Shown here: positions 25,537 through 34,498 of the stretch, one piece after another
How positions within the stretch are numbered: the first letter of the stretch is position 1
Layout of the letters: every line of letters starts with the position of its first letter
Assembly: GCF_021049265.1 (NCBI RefSeq)
Contig: NZ_CP088018.1
Coordinates: 248,001-312,000 of the forward strand
Length of the DNA: 64,000 bases
From: Ruania suaedae
GTDB lineage: Bacteria; Actinomycetota; Actinomycetes; Actinomycetales; Beutenbergiaceae
Direction: 5' to 3'
Made by a program: the position numbers and the translations under genes
Notes under the pieces: model-generated
What the model was told of the DNA's origin: nothing
Database searches by the model: none
The model's input: only the letters and a program-made list of their open reading frames with translations

Positions 25537-26838
25537 ATGCGAGGTCCGAGATCACTGCGGCGCTCGTCCATCTGGATTGCCACCGTGGCCGCTGGATCGC
25601 TGGTACTGGCTGCGTGCTCGGGCAGCGAAGGTGACTCATCGGCGGGTCCGGTCGACCTGCGCATGGTGATGTGGAGCGCGAACGACGCCCACCACGAGGT
25701 CTTCAACCAGATCGGCGCGGCCTACGTCGAGGAGAACCCCGATGTGGTCAGCTCGATCAGTTTCGAGCCGCTCACGGGCAGCAGCTACGTGAACGCGCTG
25801 ACCACGCAGATCGCCGGCGGGGACGCACCTGACCTGGCCTGGATCTCCGAGGCCAACGCCGCGCAGTTCGTGCAGAGCGGGGTGCTGCACAACCTGAGCC
25901 CCGCCTTCGAGTCGAGCGAGGGCTATGCGGTGGACGACCTGCTCGACGGGGCGTTCGACGTGTGGAGTCAGGACGAGAACATCTACGGCTACCCCTTCTC
26001 GAACAGTCCGTTCGGCATCTTCGTCAACCGCGATCTCGTCAGCGCAGCCGGTGAACCGGACCCGCGGGAGCTGATGGCGGACGAGGAGTGGACCTGGGAC
26101 TCGCTCATGGCCGTGGCCGCGCAGGTCGCCCAGGAGGAGGGACAGGCGGGCTTCGAACCGTCGGCATCGCCCTACGCGGGCTGGAACGACGCGCTCGGCG
26201 CCATGTGGCTGTCCTGGGGCGCCTCGCCCTGGAGTGCCGACGGGACCGAGTGCACGATGAACTCCCCGGAGATGGTGGAGTTCTTCGACTGGTTCCACCA
26301 CCACGTCTTCGAGACCGGCGCGGTCCCGGGCCCTGGCGAGGAGTTCGACTTTGCCTCCGGTCAGGTGGCCTTCAAGCTGGCGCAGCTCAGCTCCTCCGGA
26401 GCGCTCGATGACTCCTTCGAGTGGGACTTCCTCCCGCTCCCTGCCGGGCCTGCGGGGTCGGTTCCCGTGGTGGGCCAGGGTGGCGTCGGTGTGGTGGCGC
26501 GTGGGGAGAACCCGGAGATCGCCGCGGACTTCCTCGCCTACTTCACCAATCCGCAGAACTCCGAGCTGCTGGCCCAGTTCTTCCCGCCGCCGCGCTCCTC
26601 GGTCCTCACGGTGGAGACTCTCTCCGCTGCGGCACCGTCGCTGACCGAGCAGCAGATCGAGGAGACGGTCATCGCACAGAGTGTGGACGCCGTGACCAAG
26701 GTGGGACACGTGCGGATGAGTGAGCTCGCCGACCCCGTGCGCGTGGGTCTGGACAGCCTCTGGACGGCCGACGGAGATGCGCAGAGCGTGCTCGACCAGG
26801 TGTGCGAGGACATCGCCCCGGTGCTCGAGTCCGAGTGA
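25537..26838 (+). CDS. Sugar ABC transporter substrate-binding lipoprotein (family 1)
   Basis: 433 residues with a signal peptide ending in the lipobox LAAC (Cys27). The SBP family 1 features are visible: a VVMWS-like first strand, ENPDV, GGDAPDLAWISEANAAQFVQSG, a middle AMWLSWGASPW segment, and PVVGQGGVGVVARGENPEIAADFLAYFTNP near the C-terminus. These proteins deliver mono- or oligosaccharides to CUT1 importers. The stop overlaps the first permease start by one base (TGATG). The sugar cannot be named from sequence; the matching ATPase is not in this cluster, so a shared MsmK-type ATPase elsewhere is likely. Confidence 0.92.
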   Translation: MRGPRSLRRSSIWIATVAAGSLVLAACSGSEGDSSAGPVDLRMVMWSANDAHHEVFNQIGAAYVEENPDVVSSISFEPLTGSSYVNALTTQIAGGDAPDLAWISEANAAQFVQSGVLHNLSPAFESSEGYAVDDLLDGAFDVWSQDENIYGYPFSNSPFGIFVNRDLVSAAGEPDPRELMADEEWTWDSLMAVAAQVAQEEGQAGFEPSASPYAGWNDALGAMWLSWGASPWSADGTECTMNSPEMVEFFDWFHHHVFETGAVPGPGEEFDFASGQVAFKLAQLSSSGALDDSFEWDFLPLPAGPAGSVPVVGQGGVGVVARGENPEIAADFLAYFTNPQNSELLAQFFPPPRSSVLTVETLSAAAPSLTEQQIEETVIAQSVDAVTKVGHVRMSELADPVRVGLDSLWTADGDAQSVLDQVCEDIAPVLESE

Positions 26839-27767
26839 TGTTGCACCCCCAGCGCGCTTCGCCTCCTGCTGTCCGCGTCAGTCCGTCGCGACGACTGCAC
26901 CGTGTGGACGCGATGATCGGGTACGCCTTCATAGCTCCGGCTGTGCTCGGCGTACTCGGTCTGGGCCTGGTGCCCTTCGGCTTCGTCCTCTGGTATAGCC
27001 TGCACGACTGGAACCCGCTGGTGGGCGACTTCACCTGGGTGGGAGGCGAGAACTTCCTCCGCCTGCTCACCGACGAGACGGTCTGGGCCTCGCTGGTCAC
27101 CACCATCCAGTTCGCCGCGATGCTCATGGTGTTCAACGTGGCGCTCGCGATGGCTCTCGCCCTGTTGCTGAACCAGCGACTGCCCGGGACGACGACCTTC
27201 CGGACGTTCTTCTTCTCGCCGGTGATCGTCTCCACGGTGGCCTGGGTGCTCGTCTGGAGCTACCTCGTGGCAGCGAACGGTGGCATCAACGGGGTGCTCG
27301 CCATGATCGGCCTGGAAGGACCGAACTGGTTGCGGGAGTCCTCCTGGGCACTCGTCACCGTCGTGGTGATCCAGGTCTTCAAGGGCGTCGGGATGAACAT
27401 GATCCTGTTCCTCGCCGCTCTGCAGAACGTTCCCGCCGAGCTGAAGGAAGCCGCGCGGATCGACGGCGCTCGACCCACCCGGGTCTTCCGTTCGATCACA
27501 CTGCCGCTCATGACCCCCACGATCCTGCTGGTGGTGATGGTGACGACCTTCGGTGCCATGGACGTCTTCGTCCCGATCCAGATCCTCACGCAGGGTGGCC
27601 CGGGGCGCTCGACGACGGTGATCTCGTACCTGCTGTACCGCACCGCCTTCGAACAGCAGGACTTCGGCTACGCCTCGACCATCGGCGTCCTGATCTTCGT
27701 GGTGGCGCTCACGCTGGCCGCCCTTCAGTGGAGCACGCGAAAGAGGTGGGTCCACGATGAAGTCTGA
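26838..27767 (+). CDS. Sugar ABC transporter permease, MalF/UgpA type
   Basis: About 309 residues with six helices. The conserved cytoplasmic EAA loop (ELKEAARIDGARPTRVFRSITLPLM) and the DVFVPIQILTQGGPGRST segment are typical of CUT1 inner-membrane subunits. ATG 26838 overlaps the binding-protein stop; the upstream frame is shadow. The next permease begins 11 bases before this gene ends, so translation is coupled. Confidence 0.92.
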   Translation: MLHPQRASPPAVRVSPSRRLHRVDAMIGYAFIAPAVLGVLGLGLVPFGFVLWYSLHDWNPLVGDFTWVGGENFLRLLTDETVWASLVTTIQFAAMLMVFNVALAMALALLLNQRLPGTTTFRTFFFSPVIVSTVAWVLVWSYLVAANGGINGVLAMIGLEGPNWLRESSWALVTVVVIQVFKGVGMNMILFLAALQNVPAELKEAARIDGARPTRVFRSITLPLMTPTILLVVMVTTFGAMDVFVPIQILTQGGPGRSTTVISYLLYRTAFEQQDFGYASTIGVLIFVVALTLAALQWSTRKRWVHDEV

Positions 27768-28668
27768 CCTTCAGGCAGTTCCCGCTCGTGGCAGGATCCG
27801 AACGCGCACCGTTCGCGATTCCTCGTCGGCACGACGACGCCGGGTCCTCACCCGCGTGGTGCTGTACAGCCTGCTGACCATCCTGTCGATCCCGTTCCTG
27901 TATCCGATGGTCTGGATGATCTTCGCCGCCTTCAAGCCGGCATCCGAGTTCTTCGCGCTCCCGCCGCGCATCCTCCCGCAGGAATGGACGTTGGAGGGTG
28001 TCTCGAGAATCTTCACCGTCACGCCGTTCGCGCAGCAGTATCTCAACTCCCTCTATCTCGCCGCGGTGATCACCATCGGCTCGATCGCGGTCGGGGCACT
28101 CGCCGGCTATGGTTTCGCCCGGATCCGGTTCCCTTTCGCGGGCAAACTCTTCCTGGTGCTGATGTCCGGGATGATGATCCCGGGCGAGGTCACCATCATC
28201 CCGGTGTTCCGGTGGGTCACCGAACTGGGCCTGATGAACACCCACGTCCCGCTGATCGTGCTCCCGATCTTCGGGCCGGCCACGGTCATCGGTGTCTTCA
28301 TCTTCCGCCAGTACTTCCTGTCCCTCCCCGCCGAGCTGGAGGAGGCCGCCCGGCTGGACGGACTGGGCCGGCTCGGGATCTTCGCCAGGATCGCGTTCCC
28401 CCTGGCGGGCCCGGCGGTGGCCGCGGTGGCCATCATGAAGTTCCTCGCCGCGTTCAACATGTACTTCGAACCGCTCATCTTCCTGCGTAGCGAGGAGCTG
28501 TTCCCGGTCGGGCTCGGGTTGACGCGGTATCAGGACGGCTATGGCGAACCGCTGTACAACACGCAGATCGGAGCCACGGCGCTGACCGTGATCCCCGTCC
28601 TGATCGTCTTCCTCTTCGCCCAGAGGCAGTTCGTGGAGGGCCTCTCCCGGACCGGCCTGAAGGGCTGA
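27757..28668 (+). CDS. Sugar ABC transporter permease, MalG/UgpE type
   Basis: 303 residues with six helices after a basic N-terminus. The EAA loop ELEEAARLDGLGRLGIFARI and the preceding FIFRQYFLSLP segment match CUT1 second permeases. It completes the membrane pore with the upstream gene. It overlaps that gene by 11 bases. No ATPase gene follows; the next gene is an exported enzyme-like protein. Confidence 0.92.
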   Translation: MKSDLQAVPARGRIRTRTVRDSSSARRRRVLTRVVLYSLLTILSIPFLYPMVWMIFAAFKPASEFFALPPRILPQEWTLEGVSRIFTVTPFAQQYLNSLYLAAVITIGSIAVGALAGYGFARIRFPFAGKLFLVLMSGMMIPGEVTIIPVFRWVTELGLMNTHVPLIVLPIFGPATVIGVFIFRQYFLSLPAELEEAARLDGLGRLGIFARIAFPLAGPAVAAVAIMKFLAAFNMYFEPLIFLRSEELFPVGLGLTRYQDGYGEPLYNTQIGATALTVIPVLIVFLFAQRQFVEGLSRTGLKG

Positions 28669-28735
28669 GCGGGTGCTGGCGCCGCCAGGGCCCGACCGAC
28701 ACCGACCCCATCACCATCTGTGCAAAGGAGCCATG

Positions 28736-30988
28736 ATGCAGCACGACTCTGCCCCGAAGGGGTTCCCGCCCCCGCTCATCTCCCGGCGCGGCCTGCTCGG
28801 CGCCGGCGGCGCCACGATGGCGGCGCTCGCCCTGGGTGAGATCCCCGCACGCGGAACATCGGACGGAACCGTGCTGCCGCTGGTGGCCCCGCTCCCGGGT
28901 CCGCCGGACCGCACCTCCTTCGCACCCGAGGAGCAGGTGTTCGCGCGCTACCTCATGATCCTCGCGCCGCTGGCGAACAGCGTGGTCGACGATCGTCCGC
29001 AGGAGTACGGCTGGATGGAGGACGGCTGGTGGCGCACCCCCAACGATCCGGTCAACTCCCGGATCATGGAGCACGTGGCCACCCTGGCCTGGTTCCTCAC
29101 TCACGATCGGACCTGGAACCCGTACTATCTCGACGCCAACCTGCGCGGTCGTCTCGACGCCGCGATCGGTTACTACCTCGGTCTGCAAGGCCCCAGCGGC
29201 GCCTGGCCCGTCACGTACCAGGCCAAGAGCCTGGCCACGACCGGTTTCGGCCTCGTGGCACTCGCCAGCACCTACCGCGACCTGGATCGGGAAGGTCTCC
29301 TGCCGGCGCGCGTGACCCAGATCGAGACGGCCATGCGAGCGGCAGCGGCCTGGTTGCTCGACACCGGGGAGTTCCACTGGAACCTGCCGGTGAAGTACAC
29401 CAACCAGATCGTCGGCGCCCTGGCGGGAGTGGGCCACGCGGCCGAGGCGCTAGCCGACCCGGCCATCGCGAGCACCCTCGACGACCGGATCGAGCTGTTG
29501 GCCGATCACGGCCGCGCGCCGGCAGGCTACTTCCACGACCCGCTCGCTTTCGACCACTCCTACAACGCCACGGTGATGCTGCCGGACCTGGCGGACCTGT
29601 ACCTGCTGACGGGCAATCCCGCCCTGGTGCAGATGGTCGAGGACTGGATGGACTTCGGCCAGTACGTGCTGCTCCGCGAACCGGGGACGACGTCCTTCGC
29701 GACCTTCGCCGCCGCCTCGGCGCGCAACTTCGGGGTCTCCCGGGATGACACACCGAACGACGACGACGACCGGTCCGCGCTCTCCCGGGTGTTCGTCCCC
29801 GAGGTGCCGATGCTGGCCGCCCTGCACGTCAGCGCGGAGAAGAAGGCCCAGAAGCGTGCCGCGTGGGCCGTCGCCTCCGCTCCGGTCCAGCCCCTGGCCA
29901 AGGGCGAGACTTCTCCGCGCCTGTACATGCATGTGCCGGCCGCGCCGCAGAATGCGGATCGCGACGAGCGACTGGCTCAGCTCGCGGCCATGCGCCCGGT
30001 GGCCGAGGCCACCTTCACCGAGCATCGCGAGGGGACGATCGATCAGCGGATGCTGTTCGTGCGCCGGCCGGGGTACTACGCCGCAGCGCTCGACGGCGTC
30101 ATCGAGGACCGTGAACGGACCGGGACCGGACTGTACTGGCATCCCGACGCAGGCGTGGTCGTCTGCTCGTTGAACGGCTACTTCGACGCCTGGTGGACCA
30201 CGTTTCTCGATGCCCCGGGCCTCGACAGTGCCTTGACCGCGTCGAGCGTGACGTACCACCACGGCACGGATGCGACAGGTGCGACCATCGACCCGGGCGA
30301 CCTGGCCGCCGTCACCGGCACCTTCACCTCGCGTTCGGTGAGCGCATCGGGTGCGGTGACCACCGATACTGTTCATCACCACGACGGCATCGACCGGATC
30401 GTGACCGCAGGCGAACCGGCACAGGAACGGATTCCGCTGTTCGTGCGCGACGGGGACGTGCTCGAGTTCTCCGACGGCACCACGGCCGTCCGGGGCCAGG
30501 CGGTCGGCCCCGTGACCGCGCAGTGGTTCGCGCTGACGCGCGGCAACTACCGCTTCCAGTTCTCGTGGGGCACCCCGCTGACCGCGGCGATCGCAGTGCC
30601 GGGGAGAAGCTACTTCCCCGGTGGCAGCCACGAGCTGACCAGGCTCACGGTGGACCACCCTGGCACGCTGACCATGGAGATCACCACGGTCGACCTGACC
30701 ACACTCAGTGGTGAGGTCGCACTCGTCACCTCGGCCACCGTCGTCGAGAGCGCCTCCGGCCGGTACCTGGAGGTGCACGCCGTCAACCTCGAGGAGGTCG
30801 AGGTCGACGTGCGGATCTCCGGTACCGGTGGCACCGACACGCGGACGCTCGCACCGGGACGCGGTGTGCGCCGGCGGGTGCGCACCGGTGATCCCGATGC
30901 CCAGGCCACCGTGATCGCGCGGCCGAGGCCCTCGACCGGGCGGGACCGGCGGGTGTGGGTCACCCGTCTGCGACCCGCGTCCTCATGA
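28736..30988 (+). CDS. Tat-exported protein, possibly a toroid-fold polysaccharide lyase
   Basis: 750 residues. A twin-arginine signal (SRRGLLG at 16-22, then a hydrophobic stretch) sends it out folded. Residues ~60-330 are helix-rich with repeated short hydrophobic periodicity, and ~400-720 are beta-rich, the order seen in (alpha/alpha)-toroid plus beta-sandwich lyases such as PL8/PL12/PL15. Candidate active-site segments are KYTNQIVGAL and DHSYNATVM (Asn, His, Tyr), but I cannot confirm a family. I do not recognise a precise homologue. AAGGAG lies 5 bases before ATG 28736. It probably degrades the polymer whose products the CUT1 transporter imports; this is inference from position. Confidence 0.6.
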   Translation: MQHDSAPKGFPPPLISRRGLLGAGGATMAALALGEIPARGTSDGTVLPLVAPLPGPPDRTSFAPEEQVFARYLMILAPLANSVVDDRPQEYGWMEDGWWRTPNDPVNSRIMEHVATLAWFLTHDRTWNPYYLDANLRGRLDAAIGYYLGLQGPSGAWPVTYQAKSLATTGFGLVALASTYRDLDREGLLPARVTQIETAMRAAAAWLLDTGEFHWNLPVKYTNQIVGALAGVGHAAEALADPAIASTLDDRIELLADHGRAPAGYFHDPLAFDHSYNATVMLPDLADLYLLTGNPALVQMVEDWMDFGQYVLLREPGTTSFATFAAASARNFGVSRDDTPNDDDDRSALSRVFVPEVPMLAALHVSAEKKAQKRAAWAVASAPVQPLAKGETSPRLYMHVPAAPQNADRDERLAQLAAMRPVAEATFTEHREGTIDQRMLFVRRPGYYAAALDGVIEDRERTGTGLYWHPDAGVVVCSLNGYFDAWWTTFLDAPGLDSALTASSVTYHHGTDATGATIDPGDLAAVTGTFTSRSVSASGAVTTDTVHHHDGIDRIVTAGEPAQERIPLFVRDGDVLEFSDGTTAVRGQAVGPVTAQWFALTRGNYRFQFSWGTPLTAAIAVPGRSYFPGGSHELTRLTVDHPGTLTMEITTVDLTTLSGEVALVTSATVVESASGRYLEVHAVNLEEVEVDVRISGTGGTDTRTLAPGRGVRRRVRTGDPDAQATVIARPRPSTGRDRRVWVTRLRPASS

Positions 30989-30998
30989 CCCGACCCGG

Positions 30999-31012
30999 GG
31001 CGGCGCGCCGCC
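30999..31012. repeat. 14-bp GC palindrome between two genes
   Basis: GGCGGCGCGCCGCC is a perfect inverted repeat just after the Tat-exported protein. It could fold as a small hairpin, a weak terminator or processing site, but the pyruvyl transferase gene starts only 24 bases later on the same strand. Confidence 0.4.
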
Positions 31013-31035
31013 ACGACCCAGGAGAGAGTTGATCT

Positions 31036-32310
31036 GTGACCGACCGTTCGACCGCCCGCCCTCGCCGCATCATGCTGCGCTCCTCCTGGGCGACCGTCAA
31101 CATCGGCGACGTGGCCCACTCACCGGGCGCGGCCACCGTCCTGCACGAGGCAGACCCCGGGGCGATCCTCACCCTCTGGGCGTCCCGGCTCGATGACCGC
31201 GAGCGGGCCATGTTCGCCGCGCACCAGCCGTGGCTGCGGGTCGTGGAGGGCAGTCTCGATGAGCAGGGCGCACCCAGCACGGCCGAGCTGGCGCAGGCGT
31301 GGCGGGAATCGGACCTGCTCGTGCACGGTTCGGGCAGCGGTCTGGTGGCGGCCCGGGACATGTACCGGTGGCAGCGCACCGGCCGCCCGTTCGGGATCTT
31401 CGGGATCAGCTACGACCCGTTCGGTCCCCTCACGCCGAGTACGCTCGCGCAGGCCCGCACACAGATCGACGCGCTGCCGGCGGACTACATGGACGAGCGG
31501 GACCGGGAGCTCTTCGCGGACTCGGCGTTCCTGTTCTGCAGGGATTCGCTCAGTCGGGCCTACCTGGAGAAGCAGGCCACGGGCGCGCGCTGCCTGGCCT
31601 GGGGGCCCGATGCCACCTTCGCGTACGCGCAGGGCGACGTCGAAGCGGCGCGCGCGCTCACCGCTTCGCTGGGCCTGCGACCGGGGTTCCTGGTCGCCGT
31701 GCCGCGATCGCGATACGCGCCGTACCACAGCATCTACGGGCGCACCCCGACCAAGCTGGACCACTACAAGCTCGCCGTGAACGCTGCGCACGACGACCAG
31801 GACATGGCGGTGCTCGCGGGTGCGATCACCGCATGGGTACGTGAGACCGGCCGGGACGTGCTCGTGGGTCCGGAGATGAGCTACGCGGTCGAGCTGGCAG
31901 CCGCTCACTTCCCGCGGATACTCGCCCGGGACGTCGCTGCACGGGTGCGGGTGCTGCCCGAGTACTGGGACCTGCCGACCGCGACGGCCGTGTACGAGCA
32001 GGCCGCCGCCGTGGTCTCGATGGATTGCCACTCTCCGATTCTCGCGACGGCGGTGGGAACGCCGTCGCTGTACCTGCGCCAACCCACCGAGACCGTCAAG
32101 GGGGCGATGTTCGCCGATCTGGGCATCGGCGAACGAGTGGTGGAGATCGAGTCGGCGGATGCGGCCGACCGCCTCGCCGCAGGTCTCGAGCAGCTGGTGG
32201 CCGACGGCGGCCGGCCGGCGCGCGAGACCACGATGCGAGTGCGGGACGAGGCGCGTGATCAGCTGGTGGCGATGGCCGCGCAGGCTGTGTCCTCGGCGGA
32301 CGGCTCCTGA
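31036..32310 (+). CDS. Polysaccharide pyruvyl transferase family protein
   Basis: 424 residues starting with GTG; AGGAGAG lies about 10 bases upstream. The overall pattern matches PF04230: an N-terminal NIGDVAHSPGA segment, LVHGSGSGL, SDSLSRAYLEKQ-like middle, and a C-terminal VVSMDCHSPILATAVGTPSLYL segment equivalent to the family's SxRLH...A...G.P motif, here with MDCHS. Known members put ketal pyruvate on exopolysaccharides or wall polymers from PEP. In a sugar-uptake cluster its role is unclear: it may modify the cell's own surface polymer, or the enzyme may have a diverged activity. No signal peptide. Confidence 0.75.
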   Translation: MTDRSTARPRRIMLRSSWATVNIGDVAHSPGAATVLHEADPGAILTLWASRLDDRERAMFAAHQPWLRVVEGSLDEQGAPSTAELAQAWRESDLLVHGSGSGLVAARDMYRWQRTGRPFGIFGISYDPFGPLTPSTLAQARTQIDALPADYMDERDRELFADSAFLFCRDSLSRAYLEKQATGARCLAWGPDATFAYAQGDVEAARALTASLGLRPGFLVAVPRSRYAPYHSIYGRTPTKLDHYKLAVNAAHDDQDMAVLAGAITAWVRETGRDVLVGPEMSYAVELAAAHFPRILARDVAARVRVLPEYWDLPTATAVYEQAAAVVSMDCHSPILATAVGTPSLYLRQPTETVKGAMFADLGIGERVVEIESADAADRLAAGLEQLVADGGRPARETTMRVRDEARDQLVAMAAQAVSSADGS

Positions 32311-32341
32311 CGGCTGCGGTCTCGACTGCCGATGACGGAGG

Positions 32342-33352
32342 TCAGACGAAGCGGATCGAGTGCTGCAGCCGGGTGCGCTGATCGAAGAGCTGGTCCTCGG
32401 TCAGCAGCTGCACCCCGGGTAGTCCGACGGTCAGGGTGCCCGCCAGCGCGCTGCGGCGGATCGCGAACCGCGGGACCCGGCGACCGGACCCCAGGGGGAG
32501 CAGGATCGATTCGAGCTGGGTGTCCTCGACGACCACGAGGATCGCATCGAGGTGGACCCGCCAGCGCCGGGTGACCCGGGCGCGCCGGGCGAGCGCCTTG
32601 ACCGGCCGTGACTTCTCGGGCAGGCCGGGGCTGGTCAGGTCGCGCCCCTTGCGCCGCACCGGGGCGCCCCAGTCCTCGGACTGCACCACCACGAGGCCGG
32701 TCGGGCCGAGCACCACGTGATCGAGCTTGGCGGGATCGGTGGCAGGTGCGCCGGCGTCCGCGCTCCAGCCGCCATGACCGTGAGCGGTGGCGACGTCATG
32801 CCAGACCGAGAAGGTCGACGTCAGGGTGGCGAGCTCCTTGGCGGTGGCCTCCTCGGCCAATGCGTCCGCGAGCGCGTGCCGGATCTCGCTCGGTGCGCCG
32901 GCCACGAGCTGGGGGTCGTAGGGATCCTCGATCTCCACGCCGCGGCCCACCCACTCGCGCAGCAGCGTCAGATAGCGCTCACGCGACCATCCGCCGGGGT
33001 GGCCGTGCGTGCGGGCCTTCGGTCGTGGCCGTGCCTCGCCGGCCCGGCGCCCCGCCGTCCAGACCCTGGCCTCGTCCTCGGAGGAGCGCGAGGCCGTGGC
33101 GCCCGAGGGGGTGGGGCGGGGTGCCGGGCCCGTGGGCCGGCTGGTGCTGGCATCGTAGGCGCGCCGGGCGGCGGGTGTGCCCACCTGCTTCCAGGCCTGC
33201 TGAACCTGGTGGAAGAGCTCGGCGCTACCCCCGGTGTCGGGATGGGTCTCGCGCAGGCGCTTGCGGTAGGCGCGCCGCAGGTCCTCGGCAGGTGCGTCGC
33301 GGGGCACCCCGAGGATCTCGTACGCGGCGCCACCGCGGGACTGCTCGGTCAA
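32342..33352 (-). CDS. J-domain protein with a C-terminal NERD-like region
   Basis: 336 residues. Residues 1-70 form a J-domain with HPD at 37-39 (AYEILGVP...LRRAYRKRLRETHPDTGG), which stimulates DnaK-type ATPases. A Pro/Arg-rich linker follows, then a C-terminal region (about 190-330) with LDHVVLGPTGLVVVQSEDWGAPV, resembling the start of nuclease-related NERD domains. It lacks the Gly/Phe and zinc-finger parts of DnaJ, so it is not the main co-chaperone. The start is TTG 33352 with only a distant GAAGGG; the sequence before it is pyrimidine-rich. Function beyond DnaK interaction is unknown. Confidence 0.75.
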   Translation of the reverse strand: MTEQSRGGAAYEILGVPRDAPAEDLRRAYRKRLRETHPDTGGSAELFHQVQQAWKQVGTPAARRAYDASTSRPTGPAPRPTPSGATASRSSEDEARVWTAGRRAGEARPRPKARTHGHPGGWSRERYLTLLREWVGRGVEIEDPYDPQLVAGAPSEIRHALADALAEEATAKELATLTSTFSVWHDVATAHGHGGWSADAGAPATDPAKLDHVVLGPTGLVVVQSEDWGAPVRRKGRDLTSPGLPEKSRPVKALARRARVTRRWRVHLDAILVVVEDTQLESILLPLGSGRRVPRFAIRRSALAGTLTVGLPGVQLLTEDQLFDQRTRLQHSIRFV

Positions 33353-33418
33353 GGTGAGGAGGGACCCTTCGGGCCGTGGATGGGGTCGGCGTCAGGCTAC
33401 CGTCCGGTGGCTCGGGTC

Positions 33419-34303
33419 CTACCAGGCGTCCAGGTGCCGGTGCTGGGCGCCGGGCGGCGGGGTGTACTCGGTGCGATCGGACTCGTCCAGGTAGGTGCGC
33501 GCGAAGGTGAGGGAGGCGCGCAGGTCCTCGATACGTTCGGCGGCCGTCCGGGCGCGCCTGGTCTGGATCTCGATGACGACGTCACCGCGGTAGTCCCGGC
33601 GGGTCAGCTCGCGCAACAGCTCCCGGCAGGGCTGGTCCCCGCGGCCGGGGACGAGGTGCTCGTCCATCATCGAGGCCGTTCCGTCCGCCAGGTGCACATG
33701 CGCCAGGCGGTCGGCGAAGATGTCGAGCAGGTCGAGGCTGTTCTGCCTGGCCACGGCCGCATGGGAGACGTCGAGGGTCACCTGGTCGTAGTCGTGCTCG
33801 GTGGGGTCCCACCCCGGCAGGTAGGCCTTCATCTCGCGGTTCGCCCCGCGCCAGGGGTACATGTTCTCGACGGCGATGGTCAGGTCGTCCTCGGCGTTGA
33901 CCTCGCGTACGTGCTCGGCGAACCCGCGGGCGTACCGGTACTGCCACCGGAACGGCGGATGGACGACGACGGTCGGCGCGCCCAGTGCGCGGGCCAGCTC
34001 GGCGGTCCGGTCCAGCTTCTCGCGCGGGGAGGGACCCCAGACCCGTCGCGAGAGCAGCAGCGTCGGGGCGTGCACGCTGGTGACCGGCAGGTCGTAGCGG
34101 TTGCTCAGCCGCTCCAGATGCGCGACATCCTGGCTGGTCGGGTCGGACCAGACCATGAGCTCGAGACCGTCGTAGCCGAGTTCGGAGGCGACCTCGAAAG
34201 CGAACGGCGTCTTGCGCGGGTAGACGCTGACGCTGGAGAGGGTGACCGGGATGCGTCTCGTCGGCTCCGCGGCGGACGTGGGGTCCGGTGTGTCGTCAGC
34301 CAT
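33419..34303 (-). CDS. Sugar phosphate isomerase/epimerase-like TIM-barrel protein
   Basis: 294 residues of the xylose-isomerase-like TIM barrel superfamily (AP endonuclease 2 fold). Candidate metal ligands follow the family order: Glu in AVENMYPW, Asp/His in LDVSHA, His in HVHLADG and Glu in VIEIQTRR. The sequence suggests an isomerase, epimerase or dehydratase acting on a sugar or inositol derivative, but the family covers many reactions. The ATG at 34303 has no ribosome binding site; TACGCT sits 7 bases upstream, so a leaderless mRNA is likely. Confidence 0.8.
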   Translation of the reverse strand: MADDTPDPTSAAEPTRRIPVTLSSVSVYPRKTPFAFEVASELGYDGLELMVWSDPTSQDVAHLERLSNRYDLPVTSVHAPTLLLSRRVWGPSPREKLDRTAELARALGAPTVVVHPPFRWQYRYARGFAEHVREVNAEDDLTIAVENMYPWRGANREMKAYLPGWDPTEHDYDQVTLDVSHAAVARQNSLDLLDIFADRLAHVHLADGTASMMDEHLVPGRGDQPCRELLRELTRRDYRGDVVIEIQTRRARTAAERIEDLRASLTFARTYLDESDRTEYTPPPGAQHRHLDAW

Positions 34304-34310
34304 GACTCTC

Positions 34311-34316
34311 AGCGTA
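34311..34316 (-). promoter_or_regulatory. Candidate -10 box of a leaderless promoter
   Basis: TACGCT on the minus strand ends 7 bases before the isomerase-like ATG at 34303, the spacing expected when transcription starts at the ATG. No good -35 is visible. Confidence 0.4.
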
Positions 34317-34387
34317 GACCCGGCACCTGGGAATCGCCTGAGCGTGAACTCGGCGAACGATCGATGTCGACTTTCATGACGTTGGCT

Positions 34388-34415
34388 TTGCGTATTACGG
34401 AGCGGGCTGTATAAG
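34388..34415 (+). promoter_or_regulatory. Promoter of the heme-uptake operon
   Basis: -35 TTGCGT (34388-34393) and -10 TATAAG (34410-34415) are 16 bases apart. The -10 overlaps the first iron box (34412-34430), so an iron-loaded repressor would block RNA polymerase. Confidence 0.55.
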
Positions 34416-34445
34416 GTGAGCCTGCCCTAACTGAGGCAAACCTTA
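34412..34445. promoter_or_regulatory. Two overlapping DtxR/IdeR-type iron boxes
   Basis: Box 1, 34412-34430, matches the 19-bp DtxR consensus (TTAGGTTAGGCTAACCTAA) at about 14 positions, with both outer halves (AAGGT and CCTAA) strong. Box 2, 34427-34445, matches about 12 of 19 when read on the minus strand and shares the CTAA of box 1. Such tandem sites bind two repressor dimers. They imply that the operon is expressed when iron is low. Confidence 0.75.
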
Positions 34446-34498
34446 GTGAGTGCGCGGGCTCTCCGCGTGCTCGTCCCAGCGATCCATCCGGAGACGTC

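Noticed and set aside
26838-28668. A missing ATPase as a sign of a broken transporter
   Set aside because: CUT1 sugar importers of actinobacteria often share one MsmK-type ATPase encoded elsewhere, so absence here is normal.
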